Assembly (NCBI GenBank): GCA_934663885.1 | Contig: CAKUKW010000018.1 | Coordinates: forward strand, 1-18,394 | Source of the DNA: an uncultured Tidjanibacter sp. | GTDB taxonomy: Bacteria > Bacteroidota > Bacteroidia > Bacteroidales > Rikenellaceae | Length of the DNA stretch: 18,394 nt | Reading direction: 5' to 3' | Part shown: positions 1 through 7,297 of the stretch, in pieces | Layout: every line of letters begins with the position of its first letter | Position numbering within the stretch: the first letter of the stretch is position 1 | Notes under the pieces: model-generated | Database searches by the model: none | Told to the model about the DNA's origin: nothing | Seen by the model: the letters and a program-made list of their open reading frames with translations, nothing else | Program-made: the position numbers and the translations under genes

Positions 1-1
1 G

Positions 2-1312
2 TTCAGGGCTTCGGGGGCGGACAACTTTATAGGGATTGGGGAAAAGATATGCGCAAATTCAGGTGCGTTTGGGCCCGGGGGGCGTTTTTACCGCACCGTC
101 GTAGAATTTATTAAGAATTTCAGGCAGGAAGATATTGCCGGATACGCCGTGTTGGTCAAGGGGAACCCGTTGTTGGGGTTCGACAAAATAGTGCACCATC
201 TCGAGCGCAGAACACACACTACCGTACTTGAAATAGATCTCGATGCGATGATACATAACCTGGATCGTTTCCGTTCGGCACTGCCCGCTACGACCAAAAT
301 CATGGCTATGGTGAAAGCTTCAGGTTACGGCAACGGCACGTTCGAAGTGGCTAATATGCTCCAGGGGCAGGGCGTCGATTACCTTGCGGTAGCGTTTGCC
401 GACGAAGGGGTGCGCCTGCGCGAACAGGGGATAACGATGCCTATAGTGGTGCTTAATGCGGATTCCGATAGTTTCAGCCTTATGGCGGCCAACCGCCTCG
501 AGCCTGAGATTTACAGCATGGGTTCTCTGGAGGCATTTATTGCCGCCTTGCGTGAAAACGGCGAAGGGAATTATCCCGTACATATAAAGATAGACAGCGG
601 AATGCACCGCCTCGGGTTCGAGGAGAAGGATATTCCCGGGCTGATAAGTTTCCTGGGCACTGCGAACCAATATATAAAAGTCAGGTCGGTATTCTCGCAC
701 CTTGCCGCAGCGGATGTCCCGCAGGAGGATGATTTTACACTTTCACAGATTGCGCTGTTCGATAAGATGAGCTCGGTGATAGCCGGTGCTCTGGGGTATA
801 TGCCTCTTAGGCATATTGCCAACAGCGCGGGCGCGGAGCGTTTTCCGAATGCGGTTTACGATATGGTGAGGCTGGGGATAGGGCTGTACGGCATAAGCGC
901 CGGCAAAGAGGGGTTGAGGAGCGTAAGCGAGCTCAAGACCCGGATAGTACAGGTCAAGGAGCTCGAGCCGGGGCAGACGGTGGGTTACGGACGCGCCGCC
1001 CGGATTATGAAAAGAACCAGGCTGGCTACACTCCCCGTTGGTTACGCGGACGGATTCGACCGCAGGTTGGGCGGGGGCCGTTGGTCGGTGCAGATATCGG
1101 GCAAACCTTGTCCCACCGTCGGACGTGTCTCGATGGACAGTTGCGTGGTGGACATAACCGGAGTGGATGCTTCGGAAGGGAGCCAGGTAATGGTATTCGG
1201 CGAATCGGGCCGCTACGGCATAGCTGAAATGGCGCGTGTGTTGGATACGATACCTTACGAAATAATGACGTCGGTTTCCGACCGTGTCAAACGCATATTT
1301 ATTAAAGAGTAA
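2..1312 (+). CDS. alr: Bifunctional MurF ligase/alanine racemase, 3' part (5' end outside window)
   Basis: The reading frame is open from base 2, so the gene is cut by the window edge. The first ~50 residues resemble the MurF C-terminus (IGIGEKI, then RFYRTVVEF and AVLVKGNPLLGF), a region that in Bacteroidetes is fused to alanine racemase. The rest is a fold-type III racemase. The PLP lysine lies in MVKASGYGNG (codon at 314-316). The second catalytic residue, the tyrosine of VGYGRA (codon at 986-988), is present, as is the LPVGYADGFDR motif. MurF adds D-Ala-D-Ala to UDP-MurNAc-tripeptide in the cytoplasm, and Alr makes D-Ala from L-Ala, so the fusion joins precursor supply and use. A GTG at 149 could be mistaken for a start, but it lies inside the conserved MurF-Alr junction. 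The RsmI-like gene follows within a few bases and is probably co-transcribed. The identity of the racemase half is secure; the MurF half is inferred from the short visible tail. Confidence 0.93.
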   Translation, partial: FRASGADNFIGIGEKICANSGAFGPGGRFYRTVVEFIKNFRQEDIAGYAVLVKGNPLLGFDKIVHHLERRTHTTVLEIDLDAMIHNLDRFRSALPATTKIMAMVKASGYGNGTFEVANMLQGQGVDYLAVAFADEGVRLREQGITMPIVVLNADSDSFSLMAANRLEPEIYSMGSLEAFIAALRENGEGNYPVHIKIDSGMHRLGFEEKDIPGLISFLGTANQYIKVRSVFSHLAAADVPQEDDFTLSQIALFDKMSSVIAGALGYMPLRHIANSAGAERFPNAVYDMVRLGIGLYGISAGKEGLRSVSELKTRIVQVKELEPGQTVGYGRAARIMKRTRLATLPVGYADGFDRRLGGGRWSVQISGKPCPTVGRVSMDSCVVDITGVDASEGSQVMVFGESGRYGIAEMARVLDTIPYEIMTSVSDRVKRIFIKE

Positions 1313-1316
1313 TATA

Positions 1317-2054
1317 TTGGAATTAGGGAAGTTATACCTTGTGCCGTGCCCGATAGCGGAAGGCGATCCTTACGGGGTGCTGCCCGCTTCGAACGGAGGT
1401 ATCATACGTTCGCTGGATTATTTCATCGTGGAGAACCTGCGGAGCGCAAGGCGTTTCCTGAGCTCGGCGGGTATAGGAAAGCCTATCGATTCGCTGGAGT
1501 TGAGGGAATGCAACGAGCATACGCTCCCGGAAGATATAGCATATTTGATAGAACCAATGCTGGAAGGACGCAGTGCCGGGTTTATTTCCGAGGCCGGGGT
1601 TCCTGGGGTTGCCGATCCGGGAGCGGAGATAGTCGCGGCCTGCCATGCAAAAGGGATTAATGTAGTTCCCCTCGTCGGCCCTTCTTCGATTTTACTGGCT
1701 CTCATGGCATCGGGCCAGAACGGGCAGTCTTTCGCATTCAACGGCTACCTCCCCGTAAAACCGCCGGAGCGCATAAGGGCTTTGCGGAGGCTCGAACAAA
1801 GGGCAGCGTCGGAGAACCAGTCCCAGATTTTCATAGAAGCCCCTTATCGTAACGCTAAACTCTTCGAAGACATACTTTCCGGATGCCGTCCGGAAACTAT
1901 GGTGACTGTTGCCGCCGATATTACCGGCCCCCAGGAGTTTATAAAGACCTTGCCTGTGTACGCCTGGCGTTCGTCGCCACGACCCGATATCAACAAACGC
2001 CCCGCTATTTTCATATTGGGTGCCGCGGGCATACACGGGAAAAATTTAAGATAG
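1317..2054 (+). CDS. SAM-dependent methyltransferase, RsmI-like (tetrapyrrole methylase family)
   Basis: About 246 residues. The N-terminus GKLYLVPCPIAEGD and the core motifs GFISEAGVPGVADPGAEIV and VVPLVGPSSILLALMASG match the tetrapyrrole-methylase fold of RsmI, which 2'-O-methylates C1402 of 16S rRNA. The N-terminal signature differs from classical RsmI (ATPIGNLEDI), so this is probably the second RsmI-like paralogue found in Bacteroidetes; its substrate is uncertain. No ATG is available near the family start. I chose TTG 1317, which puts the first beta strand at residues 3-8 and begins 4 bases after the alr stop. A GTG at 1284 would add 11 residues and overlap alr by 29 bases. The spacing suggests translational coupling with alr. 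The gene ends in a shared terminator opposite mdh. Confidence 0.85.
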   Translation: MELGKLYLVPCPIAEGDPYGVLPASNGGIIRSLDYFIVENLRSARRFLSSAGIGKPIDSLELRECNEHTLPEDIAYLIEPMLEGRSAGFISEAGVPGVADPGAEIVAACHAKGINVVPLVGPSSILLALMASGQNGQSFAFNGYLPVKPPERIRALRRLEQRAASENQSQIFIEAPYRNAKLFEDILSGCRPETMVTVAADITGPQEFIKTLPVYAWRSSPRPDINKRPAIFILGAAGIHGKNLR

Positions 2055-2121
2055 GACTGGGATGGCTGTTATAAGTTAAGGGTTACGCATAAAATATTTA
2101 TGCCAACCGGTTATATATAAT

Positions 2122-2149
2122 AAAAGCCGCCCTCAGAAAGGCGGCTTTT
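2122..2149. terminator. Bidirectional intrinsic terminator between the methyltransferase gene and mdh
   Basis: A perfect 10-bp inverted repeat, AAAAGCCGCC (2122-2131) and GGCGGCTTTT (2140-2149), encloses an 8-base loop. The GC-rich core is flanked by A and T tracts on both sides, so it can act on both strands. It sits 67 bases after the methyltransferase stop and 59 bases after the stop of the convergent mdh gene. Confidence 0.85.
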
Positions 2150-2208
2150 GTTGTGTTTAGCTATTGCTTTTTATATCCGGAGAGTATAAGAACGGAAGAT
2201 GCCTCAAA

Positions 2209-3150
2209 TTAAAGCACCCCTAACTCCTCCAGCACTTTATTGGTCGCCCTGACCGTATCCGCGCTTTTTGCGAAAGCCTCCTTTTCGGCGGGCGTAAGCT
2301 CTATTTCTATAACTTTTTTCGCTCCCCCGCGGCCGATGACCGCCGGCACCCCGATGCAGATATCTTTCTGTCCGTATTCGCCGTTAAGCATTACGCACGA
2401 CGGAATGAGTTTCTCCTGGTCGTTCAGTACGCTTTCCACGACTTCCGACACAGCCGCGCCGGGCGCATACCAGGCCGAGGTTCCGAGGAGTTTAGTAAGT
2501 GTAGCCCCTCCGACCATGGTATTTGATATCACTTCGTCCAGTTTTTCTTTGCTCAGGAAATCGCTGATAGGGACGCCTTTGCAGGAAGCCTTGCTGACAA
2601 GCGGTATCATGGTGGTGTCGCCGTGGCCGCCGATGACCATCCCGTTGATATCGTTCACGTTGGCATCGAGCGCCATTGCGAGATAGCTTTTGAACCTTGC
2701 GCTGTCGAGCGAACCACCCATACCGATCACACGGTTGTAAGGTATGCCGCTTATCATACACGCAAGATATGTCATCGTATCCATCGGATTGCTGACTATA
2801 ACGAGAACCGCGTCGGGAGAGTGCTTCAATATTTTCTCCACAACGTCTTTGACGATGCCTGCGTTGACTCCTATGAGTTCCTCGCGGCTCATTCCCGGCT
2901 TACGGGGAACACCGGAGGTGATGACTACCACGTCCGAGCCGGCGGTTTTGGAGTAATCCCCCGTAACACCGGTCAGCTTGGTATTGAAACCCACGAGGGT
3001 CTCGGTCTGGTAAATATCCAGGGCCTTGCCCTCGGCAAGTCCTTCCTTCACGTCTATTAAGACAATTTCAGACGCCACCTGGTTGGTGGCCATTACGTTG
3101 GCACAGGTAGCGCCTACGTTGCCCGCACCTACAACCGTTACTTTTGACAT
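2209..3150 (-). CDS. mdh: Malate dehydrogenase (LDH-like type)
   Basis: 313 residues, the usual length. It interconverts malate and oxaloacetate with NAD(H) in the cytoplasm. The N-terminal Rossmann motif is VVGAGNVGATCAN (residues 6-18), and Asp33 at the end of the second strand favours NAD over NADP. The active-site loop RKPGMSR (83-89) carries arginines at the positions that select malate rather than lactate. SNPMDTMTYLA, GSLDSARF (146-153) and the catalytic His176 in GGHGDTT are intact. The ATG start at 3150 lies inside a 14-bp perfect palindrome (3147-3160). No -7 box was recognised directly upstream. gcvH is upstream on the same strand, but a 244-base gap with a large hairpin separates them, so mdh is probably its own unit. 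Confidence 0.97.
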   Translation of the reverse strand: MSKVTVVGAGNVGATCANVMATNQVASEIVLIDVKEGLAEGKALDIYQTETLVGFNTKLTGVTGDYSKTAGSDVVVITSGVPRKPGMSREELIGVNAGIVKDVVEKILKHSPDAVLVIVSNPMDTMTYLACMISGIPYNRVIGMGGSLDSARFKSYLAMALDANVNDINGMVIGGHGDTTMIPLVSKASCKGVPISDFLSKEKLDEVISNTMVGGATLTKLLGTSAWYAPGAAVSEVVESVLNDQEKLIPSCVMLNGEYGQKDICIGVPAVIGRGGAKKVIEIELTPAEKEAFAKSADTVRATNKVLEELGVL

Positions 3151-3160
3151 AATATTATGT
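3147..3160. repeat. 14-bp perfect palindrome over the mdh start codon
   Basis: ACATAATATTATGT reads the same on both strands and contains the mdh ATG (3148-3150, minus strand). It could be a dimeric repressor site or simply AT-rich chance; nothing else supports either. Confidence 0.35.
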
Positions 3161-3313
3161 GTTTAAGTATAACTAACCTTTTAACCGAAAGACTGCAAAA
3201 GCCGTTCCAACATCCCGGGACATGCCTGAAATCCTTCCGGGGAATTTTAAACCCAGCCCGCGCCGCCCGCCGTCACAGCGATATTTCCGGCGTATTCGAA
3301 CCTGATGTAAATG

Positions 3314-3383
3314 GGGCAACCGGGGTATTTTCGCATTTTCCCCGACCTGGGCCGGGCGACTCGCGAAAATACCCCGGTTGCCC
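3314..3383. repeat. 21-bp perfect inverted repeat downstream of gcvH
   Basis: Bases 3314-3334 and 3363-3383 are exact reverse complements (21 of 21), separated by a 28-base GC-rich spacer that contains a smaller CCCG/CGGG pairing (3341-3344 with 3353-3356). It starts 18 bases after the gcvH stop on the minus strand, so it may end the gcvH transcript or protect its 3' end. There is no clear T tract after it, so it is not a textbook intrinsic terminator. Confidence 0.75.
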
Positions 3384-3400
3384 GTAATATTTCCTTATAA

Positions 3401-3781
3401 TTATTTTACGAGGGCCATGTATTCTTCATGCCCCATGAGGTCTTCCAACTGCGACGGATCGCTCACCTTAACCTTAATGATCCAGCCTTCCCCGTAAGGA
3501 TCTTTATTTATAAGGGCGGGATCATTTTCGAGGTTCTCGTTGAATTCGAGCACCTCGCCGCTTACCGGCATAAAAGCGTCGGAAACGGTCTTAACGGCCT
3601 CTATCGAGCCGAAAACCTCATCGTTGTCAAGCGTTTCGCCTACTGTCGGCACATCTACGAAAACGATATCGCCGAGCTGCCCCTGGGCAAAGTCGGTAAT
3701 GCCTATCAAAGCGGTAGTGTCGTCCATCATCGCCACCCACTCGTGGTCTTTGGAGTACTTGAGATTTGCAGGTATATTCAT
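3401..3781 (-). CDS. gcvH: Glycine cleavage system H protein
   Basis: 126 residues, the normal length. H protein carries the aminomethyl group from glycine between the P, T and L proteins on a lipoyl arm. The N-terminal KYSKDHEWV and [20 protein letters not shown] motifs are typical. The lipoylated lysine is Lys64 in [13 protein letters not shown]. The C-terminal [11 protein letters not shown] stretch is complete. No other glycine cleavage gene is in the window, so the system is dispersed in this genome. A plausible promoter lies at 3840-3869 on the minus strand, giving a leader of about 50 bases. Confidence 0.97.
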   Translation of the reverse strand: MNIPANLKYSKDHEWVAMMDDTTALIGITDFAQGQLGDIVFVDVPTVGETLDNDEVFGSIEAVKTVSDAFMPVSGEVLEFNENLENDPALINKDPYGEGWIIKVKVSDPSQLEDLMGHEEYMALVK

Positions 3782-3839
3782 AACGAGTTTATTATTATTT
3801 GGTTATAGTTTAATCTTTTTTCGTGGGCACAAAACTTGT

Positions 3840-3869
3840 CAAAGTTAAGTTTTATTTTGGTACGGGCAA
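3840..3869 (-). promoter_or_regulatory. Candidate gcvH promoter (Bacteroidetes type)
   Basis: On the minus strand a -7 box TAACTTTG (3847-3840), matching TAnnTTTG, is preceded by TTG (3869-3867) at a 19-base gap, as expected for the -33 element. Transcription would start near 3833, about 50 bases before the gcvH ATG. Confidence 0.55.
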
Positions 3870-3993
3870 GCGGGTCGGGGTAATATTAATATGAGATTCT
3901 TCCCGGAAATCAAAAATCCGCTTCGCCGCCGTTTCATGTCTTGCCTTGAAGGTGGATTATGCTGCAAGCTTTCCCCCCGCTTATCCTTTGGAA

Positions 3994-4021
3994 TATAATA
4001 AAAAAGCCTGCAGGAGCAGGC
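3994..4021 (-). terminator. Intrinsic terminator of the glycosyltransferase gene
   Basis: Read on the minus strand, GCCTGC (4021-4016), loop TCCT, GCAGGC (4011-4006) is followed immediately by a T-rich run (TTTTTTATTATA). It starts 9 bases after the stop of the GT9 gene. Confidence 0.8.
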
Positions 4022-4029
4022 CTCGTAGG

Positions 4030-5166
4030 TTAACCGTTTGTATGACTGTTGATAATCCCTCTTTTTTTCTTCTTTTTCCCTTTTATTTCAGGAATGTGGA
4101 AATCCTCGCCCCCTCCCTGTTCCCCGGTTACACGGTCGATAGCGGCGGCAATCATTTCCGGGGGGATATTGGTAAGGCAGTGGTAATGACCGAAAATGCA
4201 TCTCTTCTCCCCGTCTATCGAGCAGGGCCTGCACGGCATATCGAGCTGCACCGTGTTGGCCGGATCCTGTCCGAAACCGTAAAAGCCGGCATAAGGATGC
4301 GTTGAGCCCCATACCGAAACGGCGGGTGTCCCGGCGAGCGACGCCATGTGCATCACGACCGAATCCACTGTAACTATAGCGTCGAGGTTGGCTATGAGGT
4401 CTATTTCGAGGGATATGTCTAGCCGTCCCACCATCGACAGGACTCCCTTGTGTCTCATCTCCATGCCCTCGGCAAAACTTTTTTCATGCTCCCCTTTACC
4501 CAATATGAAAACGTGCTCGTAGCGTTTAGAAAGCATTTCTATGAGTTTATCCGACAACGGGATAGGATATATTTTCCCTTTGTGCCTGGCAAATGGGGCC
4601 ACCCCTATCCATTTCCCGTGCTTGACTCCCGCCCTGGTTATCACTTCCGCGGGGACGGGCCGAACGCTCCTCTCCATGCGATCTGGGAGTTCGAACCTTA
4701 TTCCTGTTTCGGCGATAGTGCGGCGGTAATTTTCCGATATAGGAACCTGCGGCGTCAACCGCTTGCGCGTACGGCGGGTAAGTTCCTTGCAGGCATGTGT
4801 ATTTTTCCCCATCACGGCAACCGGTACACCGCACCTGCCGAGTACCTTGCGGATGGTCGTCGTTACGTCGGAATCCTGAAGGTCGGCAACGGCGTCTATG
4901 CCCAGCTCCATTATGTCGCAGACGAGCCGCCTCAACCTTTCGGACGCTTTATGATCTTTTGGAATGTAATCGACAAACCCTATTCCCTCGGTGCCGGAAA
5001 AAAACGCCCTGAACGCCGGCTGCGTAAACAGCGTTATGCGCATCGAAGGGTGTGCCTGCTTCAGTGCATGCACTACCGGCGCTAGCATGGCCACATCGCT
5101 CATTGCGGATGTACGCATTATGAGCAGGTGTTTAATCCTCTTTTCTTCTATGGTATTCAAAATCAA
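4030..5166 (-). CDS. Glycosyltransferase family 9 (heptosyltransferase-like)
   Basis: About 378 residues. GT9 enzymes move a sugar, classically heptose, from an ADP-sugar to lipopolysaccharide core at the inner membrane. The N-terminal motif KHLLIMRTSAMSDVAM aligns with the family RLSAMGDV signature. The Asp is kept but the usual Gly before it is Ser. The donor-binding half has FILGKGEHEKSFAE, IVTVDSVVMHMASLAGTPAVSVWG and then the Cys-rich CRPCSIDGEKRCIFGHYHCL seen in many members. No ATG precedes the first beta strand; the first ATG (5118) would remove it, so TTG 5166 or TTG 5160 is the likelier start. The C-terminus is a lysine-rich tail (KGKKKKKRG) encoded by A tracts. The acceptor and sugar cannot be told from sequence. 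Confidence 0.88.
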   Translation of the reverse strand: MILNTIEEKRIKHLLIMRTSAMSDVAMLAPVVHALKQAHPSMRITLFTQPAFRAFFSGTEGIGFVDYIPKDHKASERLRRLVCDIMELGIDAVADLQDSDVTTTIRKVLGRCGVPVAVMGKNTHACKELTRRTRKRLTPQVPISENYRRTIAETGIRFELPDRMERSVRPVPAEVITRAGVKHGKWIGVAPFARHKGKIYPIPLSDKLIEMLSKRYEHVFILGKGEHEKSFAEGMEMRHKGVLSMVGRLDISLEIDLIANLDAIVTVDSVVMHMASLAGTPAVSVWGSTHPYAGFYGFGQDPANTVQLDMPCRPCSIDGEKRCIFGHYHCLTNIPPEMIAAAIDRVTGEQGGGEDFHIPEIKGKKKKKRGIINSHTNG

Positions 5167-5284
5167 GGTTTCTTTAAATTCAGCATTCCGCCTTAGAAGG
5201 CGGCCATACCATTAAACGCACAAAAAGCCGGCGGGATTGTGCACAGGGCAGTGAAAATTCCCACAATTTAGCAGGGTACATATA

Positions 5285-5314
5285 CAAAATTATAAAAATA
5301 ATCTTTTTCACAAA
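5285..5314 (-). promoter_or_regulatory. Candidate GT9 gene promoter
   Basis: On the minus strand, TTTG (5314-5311), an 18-base gap, and TAATTTTG (5292-5285) match the Bacteroidetes -33/-7 pattern closely. The predicted start near 5278 leaves a leader of about 110 bases containing the 5188-5203 hairpin. Confidence 0.6.
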
Positions 5315-5383
5315 TATTTTATCATCCGCGGATATTCCGCGATCCTCCTGATTTAGCATAGATTTTGATACTCCATTTTTTAC

Positions 5384-5475
5384 TATCTTTGCAGCAAAAG
5401 ACGCCGCTTAGACAGGATGCGCCTCTGGCAAATTCAGGCAAGCTTTATTTATCCATTCTGCTTTTGTTATCTTTG
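5384..5475 (+). promoter_or_regulatory. Tandem -7 boxes upstream of the glucosaminidase gene
   Basis: TATCTTTG occurs twice, at 5384-5391 and 5468-5475, both exact TAnnTTTG matches followed by CA. The first has TTTTG (5363-5367) as a possible -33 element 16 bases upstream; the second has no clear -33 element. The second would give a leader of about 30 bases before the ATG at 5512. Confidence 0.55.
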
Positions 5476-5511
5476 CAAAATGGATTTTTGTAATACAATA
5501 TACACAACCTG

Positions 5512-6339
5512 ATGAAAAGTTTTTTTACAGTATTTACCGTTTTTATTATCGCCGTTTCATTTTCGACGGCCGTGTCCCCTGCCCAGGTCAGGGAGATATC
5601 GTGCCAGGAGTATATAGCTACCTACGCCCCGCTCGCTATCCAGCACCAGAGGCTTTACGGCATTCCGGCCAGCATCAAGATGGCGCAGGGCATGCTGGAG
5701 TCCGGCAACGGCAACAGTGAACTGGCCCGTAAGTCGAATAACCATTTCGGCATCAAGTGCAAGAGCGACTGGACCGGCGATGTGGCCCATCACGACGACG
5801 ACGAAAAGAACGAATGTTTCAGGAAATACGATACGATAGAGGATTCATATACCGACCACTCCAAATTCCTGCGCGAGCGGAAATGGTATTCATCCCTTTT
5901 CGAGCTCGAACCGACCGATTACAAGGGCTGGGCCTACGGGCTTAAGAAGGCAGGTTACGCGACCGACGCCCGGTATCCCGAGAAGCTTATAAAGATAATC
6001 GACGACTATGAACTTTACCTTCTCGATGAAGGCGAGTATCCCGTATATCTCGCTGGTATAAACCCGGTGACGTTCCTCGAACTTTCCGCAGTGACTTCCG
6101 CTGAGGTGGTGGATGTTGATGACTTTACCGTATCTGTCTTCAAAATAGGGGGGCATGATATTTTCCTGCGCGACGGTATACGGTATGTAGTCGCACGCGA
6201 GGGCGAGACATACGAATCCATTGCGAAGAATATCGGCATTCCCTCTAAAAGACTTCTTCGTTTCAACGGCAAGAATGACGGTGCGGTGCTTTCGGCCGGG
6301 GAGACGGTGTTTATTGAGAAAGCCCCGAGTAATTCATAG
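5512..6339 (+). CDS. Secreted N-acetylglucosaminidase (GH73-type) with C-terminal LysM
   Basis: 275 residues. A signal peptide (hydrophobic residues 4-20, likely cleaved near Ala24) directs it out of the cytoplasm. The FlgJ/GH73-like glucosaminidase domain spans about residues 35-175. It contains IPASIKMAQGMLESGNGNSE, with the expected catalytic Glu63, then SNNHFGIKC and the repeated aromatic motifs KYDTIEDSYTDHSKFL and GWAYGLKKAGYATDARYPEKLI. A LysM peptidoglycan-binding module lies near 223-268 (RYVVAREGETYESIAKN to AGETVFIE). It probably cleaves glycan strands during cell-wall growth or separation. Two TATCTTTG boxes lie upstream. The next gene begins 25 bases downstream, suggesting co-transcription. 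Confidence 0.93.
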   Translation: MKSFFTVFTVFIIAVSFSTAVSPAQVREISCQEYIATYAPLAIQHQRLYGIPASIKMAQGMLESGNGNSELARKSNNHFGIKCKSDWTGDVAHHDDDEKNECFRKYDTIEDSYTDHSKFLRERKWYSSLFELEPTDYKGWAYGLKKAGYATDARYPEKLIKIIDDYELYLLDEGEYPVYLAGINPVTFLELSAVTSAEVVDVDDFTVSVFKIGGHDIFLRDGIRYVVAREGETYESIAKNIGIPSKRLLRFNGKNDGAVLSAGETVFIEKAPSNS

Positions 6340-6364
6340 ATGAATCAACATTTTTAATCAAAAT

Positions 6365-7051
6365 ATGGAATCAGAATCCGAGCTTAGGAAAAAAATCCTT
6401 GACACGCTCACCCATAAAGCTTCGTTGAAACAGAAGGTACTCGACAATACCTCACAGATATTCAACGAGATTAAAGACACATTGCACGAGCTCGCAACCG
6501 AGATAGACGAGGAGCTCGACGAGAAAATCGACAAGCGAATCCGCATAGAGTACCGCGACCGTGGTAAATTCGAGGCGCAAATCCAGCTTGCGGACGATAT
6601 CCTCATTTTCGCCATGCACACCAACGTTTTCCAGTTCAGCACCGACAACCCGATATGGAAAAACCCTTACGTGCAGGATAAGAACAACGCCTATTGCGGC
6701 GTGATAAGCATCTATAACTTCCTTTCGGACTCCTTCAAATACAACAGGGCCGAGGACGAGGGATATATGGTGGGTCGCATCTTTGTGAACCATGAAATGA
6801 ATTATTTCGTCGAGGGCAAAAGGCAGAATTCGCTCCGCAGCGACCGCTTCGGCTCGAGAAAGATAGACAGGGAATCCCTTTTACACGTGATTCAAACTGC
6901 GCTGAACTATACACTTAAATTCGACCTGCTCGTTCCGCCCTTCGACGCGGGGAAAAAGGTTTCGGTCGAGCAGTTCAATACGCGCAACGAGAATTCGAAG
7001 TTGCAAACGGGTAAACGCCTCGGTTACGATTTCCGCTGCGACGACATTTAA
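6365..7051 (+). CDS. Conserved protein of unknown function
   Basis: 228 residues, no signal peptide or membrane segment, so probably cytoplasmic. Residues 1-60 are charged and heptad-like (LRKKILDTLTHKASLKQKVL, then IDEELDEKIDKRI), suggesting a coiled coil. The rest is a mixed alpha/beta domain with KFEAQIQLADDILIFAMHTN, NAYCGVISIYNFLSDSFKYN, YMVGRIFVNHEMNYFVEGKR and a C-terminal LQTGKRLGYDF. I know of similar unnamed proteins in Bacteroidales but no assigned function, and no catalytic motif stands out. It follows the glucosaminidase gene by 25 bases with no terminator between them, so it shares that gene's promoter by inference. Start ATG 6365 is the first in frame. Codon use resembles its neighbours. 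Confidence 0.85.
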   Translation: MESESELRKKILDTLTHKASLKQKVLDNTSQIFNEIKDTLHELATEIDEELDEKIDKRIRIEYRDRGKFEAQIQLADDILIFAMHTNVFQFSTDNPIWKNPYVQDKNNAYCGVISIYNFLSDSFKYNRAEDEGYMVGRIFVNHEMNYFVEGKRQNSLRSDRFGSRKIDRESLLHVIQTALNYTLKFDLLVPPFDAGKKVSVEQFNTRNENSKLQTGKRLGYDFRCDDI

Positions 7052-7261
7052 GGGCAGCTACGGCACCCACGTTCGCGGGATTCAAAAACCACATGGGTTT
7101 CCCCCCCTGGCCCGCAGGCCATAGTCCATTTCGCCGGCGGGCTATCCGGTTTTAAACCGGGCAAAGGCGGTATACATATCCCATATTCGGAGCCCGTTCC
7201 GGCAGAACCCGTAAAAATGATAGTCGAATACAAGGTGACGGCTGAAGCGAATTTCAAGTAA
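7051..7261 (+). pseudogene. Decayed DUF1801 (YdhG-like) gene remnant
   Basis: Two adjacent frames together spell the C-terminal half of a DUF1801 protein. Bases 7051-7107 (frame of 7081) give APTFAGFKNHMGF. After a run of seven C (7101-7107) the frame shifts by one base, and 7109-7261 gives GPQAIVHFAGGLSGFKPGKG, then GIHIPYSEPVPAEPVKMIVE and a TAA at 7259-7261. DUF1801 proteins carry KNHIGFYPGP...FK..LSGYK..KG.IQFP...PLP in this order. The N-terminal ~40 residues are missing, PTF joins AGFKNH without the usual intervening residues, and there is no start codon. A C-tract miscall could explain the frameshift but not the missing N-terminus. Confidence 0.65.
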
Positions 7262-7297
7262 CTGGGCGGCCTTCTCCCGAACATTTTCCATCAGATT

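Larger units (their letters stand above)
5167..5511. promoter_or_regulatory. 345-base divergent intergenic region (GT9 / glucosaminidase)
   Basis: AT-rich control region between two divergent genes; I see no coding sequence. It holds a minus-strand promoter for the GT9 gene (5285-5314), two plus-strand TATCTTTG boxes (5384-5391 and 5468-5475), and a hairpin CCGCCTTAGAAGGCGG (5188-5203) in the GT9 leader 22 bases before the TTG start. The hairpin's closeness to the start could affect translation of GT9; this is inference. Confidence 0.6.

Noticed and set aside
3946..4305. A 119-residue plus-strand open frame between gcvH and the GT9 gene
   Set aside because: Mostly antisense to the GT9 gene and runs through its terminator; no similarity recognised.
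7052..7284. A 78-residue minus-strand open frame downstream of the unknown gene
   Set aside because: The plus strand here carries a clear DUF1801 remnant, so the minus-strand frame is a shadow.
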